64,000 nt of DNA from Symsagittifera roscoffensis (GCF_963678635.1 NC_087068.1:26476318-26540317); one strand, 5' to 3'. Shown: positions 1 to 10,700, numbered from the stretch's first letter. Numbers and translations are program-made. The notes: generated by a model not told the origin, from the sequence alone.

Positions 1-470
1 ATTAGCTCTTCAGATTTTAACCAAATTAAATAATGATCAACCATATCTGTTTTAATTGCAAGGCAATTGCAATCATAATTTGCAAAGAGTAAATCGATCA
101 TTCTATTTGAGTGTTCTGTTTCTTGAGTCATTGGGACACCAGTTTTAGCTCTAATCCGTGCATGATCATGATTTCCTACTTCGAAAAAGCTGCCAAGAGA
201 CTAACAAAAAATTGTCAATGGGATAATTTGGAGTTTCATAGAATCTTCATGACTAAGGACTGAAGAAATTTTTGACACGCTTAAAATTGGAGTTCGGTTA
301 TTGTGATTTTAAGAAAATCTGTTTAGTTGAGTCCTGAGCAACTCATCCTCTATTTTTTGTTTTGTTACAGGTTATCATGCTGGCGGTGGTAGGCTGCTAT
401 CATGGTGTCATCATTGCACCAAGTTTCCGTTAAAGCTACGATTTCTGGTTCATTATTAAGTTAGACATTA
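1..470 (-). mobile_element. LINE endonuclease fragment (cut by window edge)
   Basis: Read on the minus strand, this stretch encodes pieces of the apurinic-type endonuclease of a non-LTR retrotransposon. Near 400-460 it reads EPEIVALTETW, which carries the TETW motif with the catalytic Glu that follows the first strands of these domains. Near 1-150 it reads GVPMTQETEHSNRMIDLLF and then TDMVDHYLIWL, matching the 'SxIDhifxN ... SDHxxi' end of the domain. Stops and frame changes separate the pieces, so it is dead. The reverse transcriptase would lie before base 1. A sister fragment is at 10,158-10,700. Confidence 0.6.
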
Positions 471-3400
471 AAGTTGCAGCAAGATAGATATTTTTAATGT
501 AGGCTAAATGTTCCATATGAAAATATTGAGTTTTTAATTCAGAATATTTGAAATTTCAATTGTTTTAAGAAGCAAAATTTTGTTGCTTTTATTAGTGAAA
601 ACAGACTTTTTATTTTTTATTCTACATAACTGAAGTGGCTGAAACTAGATTTGAGAGAGTATATAAAACGACAAAGAAACACTGATTATTGAAATTGCGT
701 ACCCGTAGGCTTCGTCTAGTGTTAAGCAAATTAAATCTGTCAGCAGTGGACGCCGAAGTTGCAGAAACAATGCTAACTGAAACTGAAATCTTTAGAAAAG
801 GAAAATGTCAATTTTAAAAGAAAGATAAGAAATAAGAATGAAGAAATAAAAACCAAAGAAGTATAATAAGTTATGTGTATTTTCCTGTGCAACAATGCTA
901 CAGCTAAGTAGAACGAAACTGCCCGTTGATGATAACCTACATCATATAACCTATTTTGTTGTGGCAAATCAAGGCCAATTTTCGGGAGAAAAAGAGGAAC
1001 ATAGTAGTCACATTTTATCGCTGTCTGAGATGGTCTCATTGTATTGGCGCTTGTTGCCTTCGGTTCACAGAATTTTATAGCTGGCAACGTCATCAGCGTT
1101 GTTAACTTTTATGTAATTGATATTCCCATAGTCGCTTTTGCACAGTACTGATACTTCATAGTGTTTCGTAACTGCTATCAAACTTCTTGAATAAACAAGT
1201 TTTTTTGTGAAGGCATTCCAAGGATGTTTTCCTGTACTTCCAATTGTTTCTAGCACCAGAGGCCTTGTCCTTATGAGCAAAGTCCTACTATTGACAATCA
1301 TCGAAATTTATATACTGGTCAAGAGCTTTTGGACTGAGGAAGGTATGAAAAGCTTTCAGATCTACGTCATTAACCTTAAACTGTGGAGCTTTTTTTGAGA
1401 AATTCGAAAGTTTGCCAGCAATGTTTTTTTTTTCACGAGCATCAAAAGGAGAGTTATAGATTACAATAAATCCTTACTCGTTTACCCTTCTGGTTCTTTT
1501 AATCTTGTTTCTAACGCGGACGAGATATTCCACTACTCTCCGAGTTTCCTCTCTGTTTTCTCCTGATTGCCTCTGATCTCATTGACACGGTCTATCACTG
1601 CAGTTTTTGTTTGCTTATCTGGAATTGCCTTTATTGACAATATGAAGATATATAATATAAACAAGGCGAAGCTGATCTTCGCACGACTTGCGACCCAATA
1701 ATAATAAAAAGAGTGCAGCATGACGTTGAAAAATAAGCAAACAGAATTTCGAACTATGGTACCATTGAAGAAAGAAGTGGAAAAATGAAAAAAAATTTCT
1801 GAGGTTTGATTTTAAGTTTTTCAAAGAGGTCCTTGTGGGGTTGAATTTGAACGTTAAGCAAGTTGGTACCAGAGTTTTTTTGGTCTCAAAATACCACCGG
1901 ACTTTTTAAGGAAACAATCGGTAAATAAGCCGACAGAATTGAAGCTAAATTCATGTAACGCCCACATAAGGTTCACGATAGTTATTTAAATAGCGTATGC
2001 AAAGTAGACTACATAGTTTGGAAACTTACCCGACAGAGCTGAAGTCGACAACCATTAAATCGAAAAACTATCAGTAGAAAATTAATATCAAAAAAATAAT
2101 TATACATAGTTGTTTGAGTTGAGTTATGTATCTTGTACTGTACTCATAGAGAAATTTCAGATAGGGTACACCGTCTGCTCGTCACGCTATCTTATTTTCG
2201 GCCGGTGGTTCCAGGGGTCTAGAAATAAGAAACTAGTACCCGGTATTTAAGTTGAGTTTTCATGAAATTGAGCATGTCAGCAACATAGCAGCATCATTAT
2301 TGTTTCAACTGATTTTGTTAAACTAGTTCTTAACCCGAAATAAAGTCTATATTCCAATTTGACAACGCTTGCCATTCACAAGTGTAGCAATATAACGATA
2401 CATTTCCATATAACTTGAGAAATTTTTAGAATTTTGACCACTTATACTTATTGTAAATGCCTGTAATACTTTTGTAACACGTTGCATGAAAGTGAAATTT
2501 CTTTTTATAGCTACGATCGTAGAACCCAACTACCTCAAAAATATCAACTGCTTTTAACGGGGAGTTGAATTAAAAAATGATGTGTTAGTTATTAATGCAA
2601 ACAGAGTTTTTTTTGCGTTGAAAATACATCATGCACCTTAAATATTTTCAATACCCGCCAACCAAAACCTTTTTGTCCAAAACTTTCCAACACGCTTGGT
2701 ATTTTTTGAATCCCCGCGAAATACTCCTCAGCTTAATTTATGTTTCCGAACCCATCATCGATTTTTTTATGAACTCTTTTTTCGATATTTCAATCTTGAA
2801 TGATGGCAATTTAATTTTTCATAGACAGACAGCCTGACCTTAGACCGGTTTTACAGGAGGCCGGTAGCTGGCTGACTTTTGACCAATTTTACTTTTCTCT
2901 TGATTACATCAAATTTTTCTGAAATGTGAGTTGGTAAATTTTCTTTCCGATAACCTTGACACGCGTGAAATTTGTGTTCGCTTTCAATCTGTTCAGTTTG
3001 CAGAGCTATCAGGAATTTGTGTGGCTCAAAAGTGTATTCAGATCTAGATAAAGACTGATAGATAAAGTGAATGTGATTGTTTCATTGGAAGTATTTTGAG
3101 ATTCAAAGTACGCCCAATTCTGACTTACAATAGTGTTTCGTTGTTTCAAGATATATTTATGTCTTCATCATAGTATCCAGAAATCTGTGGCGCGTGATTT
3201 GCATGCTTTCCTGATTTCTATGTAATATGTTTTCCCAGCTGGATCTCCTTGCACTTTGGCTCAAAGTTTGGAAAACGTTATGCAGAGTATTCTGAGTGTT
3301 GGCCTCGTTTTTAAAAATATATATTTTTTCTTATCGCCAGTTTTAAAGACAGCTTTTTCGCTTAAATATTTGTTTTCACCCCTTTTCGATTTTTTTTGAA

Positions 3401-4135
3401 TTTTCTATTAGAGTTTTTCCGTTGTCTATATTCGTTATTTTTTTCAAAAATCGGAATAAATTACGTCAATTTATATAATGGTTTCCGCCTCACACGAAAT
3501 TTCATATTGCTTTTCCGCCCTCTATACTGTTTTAAGTTCTTGATCACCGCTTTACTTGCTCTGTGCGATGGGCGCTCTTATCACCGCTTTCGCGGGTCAG
3601 TACTGTGAACCTTAAGAGTTACAGAAAAGAGCCCCACCTTTAAGTTGTAGTTGAACGGTTTTTCTGCTTTTCGAAGTGTACTTGCACAGAATTTATTTCG
3701 GAAGTCTTTTTCCGAGATCGCATAACTTTTTAAGCATGTTGATCCATTCTGATAGTAATTGGTTTTATGTGTATAATGCATGGATTGCATGGAAAGCACT
3801 ACATACGTGCTTAGAAATGGTTCTTAAAAACTGTCGAAGACCTTAATGTTTTGAAACAGGCCGAAAAAGTTGTATTTCAGCTGAAAAAATCAAACATGGG
3901 TAAACTAACTGCAAATTTGAGTGTGTAAACTTGTATTGAAGTTATCTGTTGATCGATCAGGCATTTAGAAAATTGGGACTCGATTAGATAAAATTACCAA
4001 GCCTCGAATCATCAAAACTTCGTTATATAGGAATTAGTTATTATCTTAACGAGTAACTATTTAAGTTCTCATTTGTCAAGCAATAAAGAGTCGATTTGTA
4101 GCCCAATCAATTAGCAAAATTAATGTTTGCTTTAG
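471..4135. other. PIP4K upstream intron; no exon recognised
   Basis: This AT-rich stretch precedes the first recognised exon, which opens in mid-protein, so it is intron of the kinase gene at least near its right end. I looked for the preceding exons (the ATP-binding core ending in a KYDLK-type sequence) and found none. Short ORFs at 895-1,080 and 1,065-1,301 have no codon-like conservation against block B and are treated as chance. The segment 2,880-4,040 is the single-copy counterpart of the 1,152-bp unit amplified in block B. Confidence 0.6.
2121..2218. mobile_element. 98-bp dispersed short element
   Basis: Both block B counterparts (about 12,555 and 13,240) run straight from the left flank 'gtttgagtt' into 'ctagaaat', whereas block A carries 98 extra bases here. 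The core of the insert (an 'actcatagag.aatttcagat' segment, then 'tcgtcacgct', then 'cttattttcggccgg') recurs at 40,196-40,272 and 55,091-55,167. It is therefore a short mobile or retroposed element. Terminal repeats or RNA polymerase III boxes were not clear enough to classify it. Confidence 0.5.
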
Positions 4136-4408
4136 GGTTCCGAGAAGAATCGCAAGATGTCGGAAAAAGATGCTGCCAAGGTCAAGAGTGGCTCTATTGC
4201 CGACGCCACTGGAGCCGCAGCATCTGTATCCCCAGCAGCTGCTGCAGCTTCCGCAGGACTGGACCCCTTAGATACTACTGACCCACTCCTCCACCCCTCG
4301 ACATCCTCTTCGTTCCGAGACATGGATTTTATTCGGCAGAAGGAACATCTGTTCATAGGAGAGGAGTCCAAAACGAAGTTCATGAATAAACTTACCTCAG
4401 ACATTCAG
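4136..4408 (+). CDS. PIP4K: PIP4K exon a: start of the C-terminal catalytic lobe, with Ala-rich insert
   Basis: First of five exons of a type II phosphatidylinositol-5-phosphate 4-kinase, the cytoplasmic and nuclear enzyme making PI(4,5)P2 from PI5P. The acceptor is 'tttag' at 4,131-4,135 and the donor is 'gt' at 4,409; both ends are phase 0. It opens GSEKNRK, matching the 'KGST..R' junction of the family, and ends FRDMDFIRQKEHLFIGEESK followed by TKFMNKLTSDIQ. GEESK is typical of type II kinases and not of type I (PIP5K). Between these lies an unusual Ala/Ser-rich spacer of about 40 residues (about 4,190-4,310). Earlier exons with the ATP-binding lysine are not in the window. The ATG at 4,157 is internal, not a start. 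Confidence 0.8.
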
Positions 4409-4722
4409 GTTTACATTACATTGATTTACATCAACGAAAGAAACGCCTTTATATGGGAAAAGCCACCCTGGTTTTTGCAAAAGTCCTTCATTGAGATATG
4501 TGTTTGCATTTGAATCCCTCAAGTTTTAGGCAACCAATTGCATAAAATCGTGCGGGGATTGAAAGCGGTCTAAAGATGTTTCTTAGTAAGAGGTTATCAA
4601 AGAAGAAATCGCCAATGTCTGAATCAGAAGAGGAATAAAATAACATTTTCACTGGAATTTGCTCTCCGCTACATTGACTGTTGCACTTGGATTTGCTTGT
4701 ACTAATTTTGTGTCTAATTCAG

Positions 4723-4827
4723 TTCCTGAAGGACTGCAACTTGATGGACTACAGTCTTCTGCTGGGCATCCACAACTGCCAGTCAGCCAAGCAGGGGGAT
4801 CTGGGAATAGACCAGCACGCTCTTACA
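4723..4827 (+). CDS. PIP4K: PIP4K exon b: MDYSLL catalytic exon
   Basis: A 35-codon exon, phase 0 at both ends, between acceptor 'tctaattcag' (4,713-4,722) and donor 'gttagt' (4,828). It encodes FLKDCNLMDYSLLLGIH followed by NCQSAKQGD. MDYSLLxGIH is the signature of the phosphatidylinositol phosphate kinase family. The Asp and surrounding residues correspond to the catalytic-loop region. Type II enzymes read MDYSLLVGIH; here the variable position is Leu. This is the exon missing from the duplicate copy, which makes that copy catalytically dead whatever its other lesions. Confidence 0.88.
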
Positions 4828-5618
4828 GTTAGTGTCAATCTTTTTGTAAATTTACCCCAGTTGGCTGATAGAGACAGCCGCCACTAGACGGGGACTGAAT
4901 TATATTTGAACAAGACTCGATGTATTGAGGATAATCATATCGATATATTGAGTATAATTGAACCGCGTATTTTCTTAGAGACGAATATATGTATTATTAT
5001 AATGCACTCAGTCACTCACAAAATCTAAAATTCGAAATCACAATGCTAACGGAAGGATTTTTTTTTCTATGAACACACGTCTCGTAATTGGAATATCAAT
5101 AAAATTCTGAAGATGGGGCGAATAATCTCCCGATATTGGCGGCAAACAGAGATAAACTCGTGAATTGCAGAACGAGCCGTGATTTGTCTGTGTACAATCC
5201 CTCTTAAATATTTTCATTTAAAAACACGAGAAGCAAGAAGTCAGTTGTTGATAAACGATTCCCCCTTGATTTTGGGTTTGGTTGTTTTTCAGATGGTAAA
5301 GTACCATTCTTCCTTCTCTTTATAGTTTATATTTAGCTATCTTGTTCATCTGCAATCATATTCATTGTTTAAAAAACAAAATGAATTCCTTGAAGTCAAC
5401 TTGGAATCTTCCCAAAACCCAATTTTGTGTCGTCTGCTATAAACTCATTTTTTTAAAATATTCAATGCTGTCTATCGAAAGAAAGCAAATCAAATTGGTC
5501 TATGAACAAAATTTCAACACCATTTGTTTCTACATGAAAGGCTTTGTTGTCAATTGTCGGTCTCCGCGCTCGCGATGAAGTGTGCAAATATAAAAATTCA
5601 ACCAAGTTTTGGCTATAG

Positions 5619-5802
5619 GACGACACCTTTCTTCCGGATGACATGGCGTCATCTCAGCCGCACGGAGGATCCCCAACAAATGAACAGTTCGAACTGGAGA
5701 GCTCGTTCAACCGATCTGGCGGTTTGGATCGGGAGCCACTGCAAGCCGGGGACCCTCCCGTAGCTCACACCCAGCAGCTTCTCTCTACTTCTCCATCAGC
5801 TG
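5619..5802 (+). CDS. PIP4K: PIP4K exon c: acidic/Ser-rich insert region
   Basis: 184-base exon (phase 0 in, phase 1 out), acceptor 'ggctatag' (5,611-5,618), donor 'gtaaat' (5,803). It encodes DDTFLPDDMASSQPHGGSPT and continues to LLSTSPSAG. It occupies the place of the long acidic, Ser/Pro-rich kinase insert that separates MDYSLLxGIH from the C-terminal IDVYA strand in type II enzymes, a region known to be variable. The reading frame is kept open, and the phase fits the next exon exactly. The exon is identified from splice phase, location and GC content above the introns, since the insert itself is not conserved. Confidence 0.75.
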
Positions 5803-5878
5803 GTAAATAACTGCTAAGATTTTTTTTCTGTATTTTTAACACGTTTTACCATTCTCACCAAAAAAACAGGAACTGAAA

Positions 5879-6071
5879 CAGGGGGCTTTTTTGGCCTTTT
5901 TTTCAAAAACTTGCCGGCTGCGTTGAAAATTTGGCCACAACAGGGTCATCAGGAGAGCTCAGAAATTTAGTTTGGTCGACCTAAAAAAACTTTTAAAAAA
6001 AAGTAGACAAAACTTGGAGTTTTTTGAAAATCCGCCCCCCCCCCCTCGAGAAAACCCTAGATCCGCCCCTG
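5879..6071. mobile_element. 193-bp hAT-type MITE in a PIP4K intron
   Basis: The insert begins CAGGGGGC and ends TCCGCCCCTG, the CAGGGGCGG-type termini common in hAT elements. It is flanked by the 8-base near-duplication aactgaaa (5,871-5,878) and aactgaag (6,072-6,079); 8 bp is the hAT target length. Block B at about 19,725-19,745 has the uninterrupted site (aaccgaaa), so the element entered after the duplication or was lost precisely. It contains a C-tract at about 6,037-6,046 and has no coding capacity. Confidence 0.75.
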
Positions 6072-6377
6072 AACTGAAGCATGAAAATTGGCCATACATT
6101 TCGTCATTATTTAGTGTATGCAAGCAATGAAGTTCGCGTACGTCTTTGGGTAGTTTTTCAGTGATGATTTTAAAGATTTTCCGCCGTTTTTTTATTTGAC
6201 GATTTATTTGATGCTGATAAATCTAACGAAAGGCCTTACAATTTAAAATGTAAGTCCTTACAAGTTTTCACTTGGAGCTCTAATTTTGCTCTCGAATCCT
6301 AAGCATTTAAGTGCTGCTACATTATTTAATTGCGTTTAGTTTTCAGAGTAGGTTGAAAATTAAGTGAGTTTGATCAG

Positions 6378-6560
6378 GGAACCCGGATCTGCTGCCGACT
6401 CTATCGGGGGGCGAGGAGACGAATGACGAGGTGGAGGGAGTGTGTATAGATGGGGAGATGCTAGCAGGTGCTGTTAAGGAGTGCTCCATCACAGGTAGCA
6501 TCCCCAGTTTGGGAGAACTGGACATGAAGGAAGACGTCTATGCCATTCTGTCTAATGGAA
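6378..6560 (+). CDS. PIP4K: PIP4K exon d: insert end and DVYAI strand
   Basis: 183-base exon, phase 1 at both ends, acceptor 'tgatcag' (6,371-6,377), donor 'gttagt' (6,561). It encodes NPDLLPTLSGGEETNDEVEG, then an acidic stretch, and ends GELDMKEDVYAILSNG. DVYAI corresponds to the 'xIDVYxIK' strand that follows the acidic insert in type II kinases. The phase-1 junction with exon c gives Gly and with exon e gives Asn, so the reading frame is continuous through all five exons. Confidence 0.8.
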
Positions 6561-6792
6561 GTTAGTTTAATTTCAATACTTGATTTTAAATGTATTGTTC
6601 ACATTTGTTCGGTTTGATTATTTATCGTGGTTGTATTTATTTGGCGTTGTTTCTTTATTAATTTTTGCCGCGGTTTCTATACCTTTTTTCACGTTATAAT
6701 TCTATCGAGTTAATAAATTCAACCAATTCTATTTAGCATTCCGCTCCTTCTCTCAGATCTGGTGGCCAAGTTTTTTGAAAAGTGTTCTTCAG

Positions 6793-7240
6793 GTAACTTC
6801 CCAAATGGCATAATTCCCAAATGGCATAAAGATGGAAACTTTTCCCAAATGGCATAAATTTCAAGTTTTCATTGTAATTTAAACATTTTCTATCAATTTC
6901 TAATTCTAACATTTTGTCAGGAACGAAAGCATGTGAACAAGATTTGGAATTAATTGCTTCCAAACAAATTTACGCAACAAATTGTCAAAAAAGTTGACCA
7001 CAAGAAGCTTATTAATAACCGCAAGCTTACGCTTCTTGCTTTTGATGAAAAAAATTCTACAATTTTTTTAAGATAAAATGTCAATCAACATTTGGATTGA
7101 CAATTTGACTTTTTTTCCCACATTTTTCACGAAAAAATTGATCTCGATTTTTTCAATGCAACAGTTGCATGTAATTTATGCCATTTGGGAAATTTTTCAT
7201 TTTTATGCCATTTGGGAATTATGCCATTTGAGACGTAATC
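6793..7240. mobile_element. 448-bp MITE with 9-bp TSD (Mutator-like) in last PIP4K intron
   Basis: An exact 9-base duplication, gttcttcag, flanks the insert (6,784-6,792 and 7,241-7,249). The ends are inverted repeats of about 68 bp, each built from three copies of CCCAAATGGCATAA (left at about 6,800-6,857, right at about 7,170-7,232). Block B at about 20,608-20,620 shows one uninterrupted target copy. A 9-bp target duplication and long repeat-bearing inverted ends fit a non-autonomous Mutator-like element. No transposase is present. A right-end fragment of a related copy is at 12,832-13,007. Confidence 0.8.
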
Positions 7241-7280
7241 GTTCTTCAGTTTTGTTTTATATCTGGACCCCCAATAATAC

Positions 7281-7319
7281 TTTTTTGGCTTTCAACCAGA
7301 AAGTTTTGCTTTCAAGCTT
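7281..7319. repeat. 39-bp perfect inverted repeat, left arm
   Basis: Bases 7,281-7,319 are the exact reverse complement of 7,475-7,513, with a 155-base spacer. Block B has only this left arm (about 20,645-20,685, with mismatches). The right arm is therefore an added inverted copy in block A. Confidence 0.9.
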
Positions 7320-7474
7320 CCAAAACGCTGAGGAGCGGCGAAGTATGGTAACTTTAGGGTTTTGAATCAAAACAAATGAAATGACTCACCTAAAAAAAGA
7401 GTTTTGTGCAAAAGAAACTAATACCAATCAATAAATTCATGTGCAGGTCGCTGCGTATATTTAGGAGTATTTGT

Positions 7475-7513
7475 AAGCTTGAAAGCAAAACTTTCTGGTT
7501 GAAAGCCAAAAAA
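7475..7513. repeat. 39-bp perfect inverted repeat, right arm
   Basis: Exact reverse complement of 7,281-7,319. It sits in a ~100-base block bounded by direct copies of taggagtatttgt (from 7,462 and from 7,561). Block B has a single version of that motif and no insert. The same block contains a second small hairpin, cacaaatactc with gagtatttgtg (about 7,545-7,576). Confidence 0.9.
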
Positions 7514-7611
7514 TTTTTTATTTTAATAATACAAAAAAAGTATCACAAATACTCTAAACATAGGAGTATTTGTGTATTTATTTTCTGTTCCGAATAATTT
7601 TGTATTTTCAG

Positions 7612-7793
7612 ACAAAGAAAACAGGGAGATCTACTACATTGGACTGATAGACTGTCTGACCCACTGGGGTACGAGGAGGAAGATGGCATCAACAGCCAAG
7701 ACAGTAGCCAAGCCCACCAGACAGACCACAACAGCCAACCCAGACGACTACGGAGAACGACTAGTGCACTTTATGGACACAGTCATACACTAG
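7612..7793 (+). CDS. PIP4K: PIP4K exon e: terminal exon, activation loop and C-terminus
   Basis: Acceptor 'tgtattttcag' (7,601-7,611); stop TAG at 7,791-7,793. It encodes NKENREIYYIGLIDCLTHWG, then RRKMASTAKTVAK, and ends DDYGERLVHFMDTVIH. This matches the terminal part of type II kinases: the EVYF.(G/A)IID(I/C)LTHY strand with the Asp equivalent to the kinase DFG Asp, the KKxAxxAKTV activation loop that sets substrate preference, and the 'NPEQYxxRFLDFI' terminal helix. Length and stop position fit the family's usual end. The AKTV-type loop supports type II over type I. Confidence 0.87.
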
Positions 7794-9300
7794 CACAAGC
7801 CATAGTTTGGTGCCATAAATTAATATTACTACACTTCACGGAAAGCACTTTACACGGTATAAACAGCGAAAGCAATGGGAAGTGCATCAAAATGGTGGCC
7901 ATACATCTAACGAGGACATAGTTTGTGCTCCTTACTCTAGGAAACGGTCATATACAATTATAACACATCATATGCTCGAGAAAAGACAGCAGATCATACG
8001 TGTTACAGATGTACATAATTAATTATTGCAGTTAATTTTTGATGAAACTAGAGAAGGAAGCAGACAACAGTCAAATAAGAACTCATCGTTGAATGTCATA
8101 AATTGTACGATGTCTGTCAATATCAAACTGAGCACGCTGACAATAATCATACTGTATAAAGTTTTGTCTTGTTTGGCATCATTCTAGTAATTTAATATTT
8201 GTTAGAGAAAAATCGAATCCTGTTGAGGGGCGGAATTTCAAAAAATTTTTGGAAAATTCGGTAAACCAAATTGATATTCCCAACATAAATTGATGTGGCA
8301 ATATCGTATTTCAAGGTGTTCAGATAGTCGAACCCCGAGATCCTCTTTGTAAATCCACCCCTGATACACTGTGCCATAGTTGGCAAGTGAGAATCTGTAT
8401 TTACAATGTTATCTTCCGAAACTTGCAGTTTTACACCTCTTGTAGCGCTCAAAACATCATCTAGAGTGACGCTTGATTATCTTTGAATGTTTCAAAAAGC
8501 TGTTCAAATTACCTTTTTAAGACTTTTCATTCCTAAACAGATTACAATTTGACACAGAGAAGATAATTAGAAACCCTCTCTTGTAACTGAAAACTATAAA
8601 TCTTGATAACATTTATCTAAATTGGAAAAAAATGTTATGAGCAGCAATTTACTAGCTCACACTATCATAATTTTTTACAGCTCAAAAATAAACTTAATGT
8701 GTAGTTAAAATGGTTCGTTATTTGCTGTTTAAAAGATACATTGATTAATTTTGTACAAATTTGCTTCTATTTTGTTTTTAGATCGGAAATGCAGTGTTTA
8801 TTTCATAATTTGATTACTTAACTTAATATTGCATCCAATTTGAGCTCCCTAATTTAAATCAATCATTCCAGAAATTTTCCTCAGTGTGAAGTTAAAATTT
8901 TTCTCGAAAAGGACGAGCAGTTCAATATAACAAATCAATCACCTGATAAAGTGGTCACGCGACGGTAAACATAATTTTTATAGCTTACGGTAATTAAGAG
9001 TCGATAAACATAGTTTAGATTATTAAATAGGTCGTGATGATTTGTTTTTCAGTAGAAATCCTAAAATTTATTCAGGCTCAAATTTACTTTTTTTGCGACT
9101 TGACTTTTGATTTCTTTTAAAATTCAGTTCATTTCCTTTGCTAAAAGTAAAGCAAAATCCACAATCGAACAGCGAAAGTGTACAGGTGCAAAAAACATGA
9201 TCGAATTCTAATTTCAAAAGTGCAATTCAATTATAAAAGTAGGTCCCCATAAACCATACCGATAAAACTTGTGGAGTAGAAATTTGTCACTTTCTGTATC
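7794..9300. other. PIP4K 3' region and block A tail; no gene
   Basis: Conserved with block B (21,050-22,410) at the level of non-coding DNA. An AATAAA hexamer lies at about 8,686, which could serve polyadenylation, but no cleavage site can be fixed. No ORF in this stretch is kept open in both blocks. The ORF at 8,192-8,452 (- strand) is broken in block B. Confidence 0.5.
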
Positions 9301-9409
9301 GAATGCCCTAAATGGATGAATAAATGAGCAATGAGGTTCTTTTTTTCAATCATTCAAGAAGAATTGTCACTACTGCAACAATAGCATCGATAGTGTTTGT
9401 GTTACCCTA

Positions 9410-10700
9410 AATCTACACTTACTTGTATTGAGACAATATATGTGATTTAGTCCGATTTTTTTTATAAATCCGAGCATTTAAAATTGTTTCGGAAACTTTG
9501 CCTATTACTGGGTGTAAGTAAATTGGCCTATAATTGCTTGGTTCATGCCTTGGACATGTTAAACGAAATGAAACTACACCGTTTTTTTAGCATATCTGGA
9601 TTTTTTTACTCAAACGGTTATTAAACAGGGTGCGCAGATACTCTGGTAGTGTTGGGTTCATGCTCTTTACGAAAAACTTCTTATGGAATAAAAGTCCTCT
9701 TGAGTTATTCTGAACATTGTTATTGGTCTGAAAAACTTGGACATTAGAAATTTTTTCGGGGATTTTTAATCTTTCGTTTGAATTTACTTTTCGGTAGCTG
9801 TTTTTCTACTTTTCACACAAGTTATTCAATTTTTTAGTCTTTGGTAGAGTTCTACTCAGTTTTTTTCCGGATTTGATTTCTCACCACCTTGAAAACTTTA
9901 AATTCATCTTTCTTAATTCAATTTTGTTTTCGTACCGCTGTTTTCAAAATTTAGGCAAAAATTATCGAAAAATTGCTTGATTCAAGTTTTTTTTTGCAGC
10001 AGGAGTTCCAGTTCTAGGAAATCTTACCGCACTTGGCTTTTCTCTTGATAGTTTGTTCGCTGGTAAAACCTGAAGTTTTTATCTATTTGAAGTTCCGACT
10101 TCTTAAGTTGGTTAATTGGATCATCGTTGTATATCATGGTTCGGGGTTATTTCAGCTATTAGCTCTTCAGATGTTTACCAAATTGAATCATGATCAACAA
10201 TATCTGTTTTTATTGCAAGGCAATTGCAATCATAATTGCAAAGAGTAAATGGTTCTATGTTTTTGATTGTTCTGTCTCTTGAGTCACTGGGATATCAGTT
10301 TTTAGCTTTAATATGTGCATGATCATGATTTCCTAATTCGAAAAGGCTGCAAAGACATCACGTCGCAGCGTTACCAAATGAAAACCTCAAAATTTTGATG
10401 TAGATTATCGAATTTGAGGTTTGATGAGGTTGTGTGGTTGAAAAAACCCGACAAAAAACTGTCATTGGGCTAATTTGGGGTTAATAAAATCTTCATGACG
10501 AAAAACTGAAAAAATATGTTGACACGCTTAAAATTTCAGTTTGCTTATTATGATTTTAAGAAAAAATCTGTTTAGATGAGTCCTGACCAACCCTTCCTCT
10601 TTTTCTTGTTTTGTTACAGGTTATCATGCGGGGGTGATTGGCTGCTATCATGGTGTCATCATTGCACCAAGTTTCCGTTAAATCTATGATTTCTGGTTTA
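9410..10700 (-). mobile_element. LINE remnant: endonuclease plus reverse transcriptase start
   Basis: On the minus strand, 10,700-10,158 holds the endonuclease (KPEII then LTETWCNDDTMIA near 10,650-10,690). The region 9,950-9,410 holds the start of the reverse transcriptase, with EPSNYRPIYLHPVIGKVSET near 9,490-9,545, the classic 'SNYRPISLTPVIGKVLE' block of jockey/CR1-like LINEs, preceded by KSMNPTLPEYLRTLF. The remainder of the transcriptase (YADD and beyond) is absent. Stops and frameshifts are frequent. It lies exactly between blocks A and B, and its endonuclease part is shared with the left edge of block A. Confidence 0.7.

Larger units (their letters stand above)
1..9240 (+). repeat. 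segmental duplication, block A (left end outside window)
   Basis: Block A is co-linear and in the same orientation with about 10,158-22,410. The match starts at base 1, which pairs with about 10,158, so the true left end lies before the window. It runs past the PIP4K 3' exons to about 9,240, which pairs with about 22,410. The blocks differ by many substitutions and by several insertions present in only one of them. Block A carries the intact PIP4K exons. The right boundary is judged by eye from decaying similarity and is good to about 100 bases. Confidence 0.85.

Noticed and set aside
1065-1301. Minus-strand ORF of 78 codons
   Set aside because: The block B counterpart (about 11,400-11,640) is full of stops, and substitutions are not biased to third positions.
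4157-4513. ATG at 4,157 as the start of a 118-residue gene
   Set aside because: The frame is open upstream to a good acceptor, joins kinase-family sequence before the ATG, and ends at a donor at 4,409; the ORF continues into intron.
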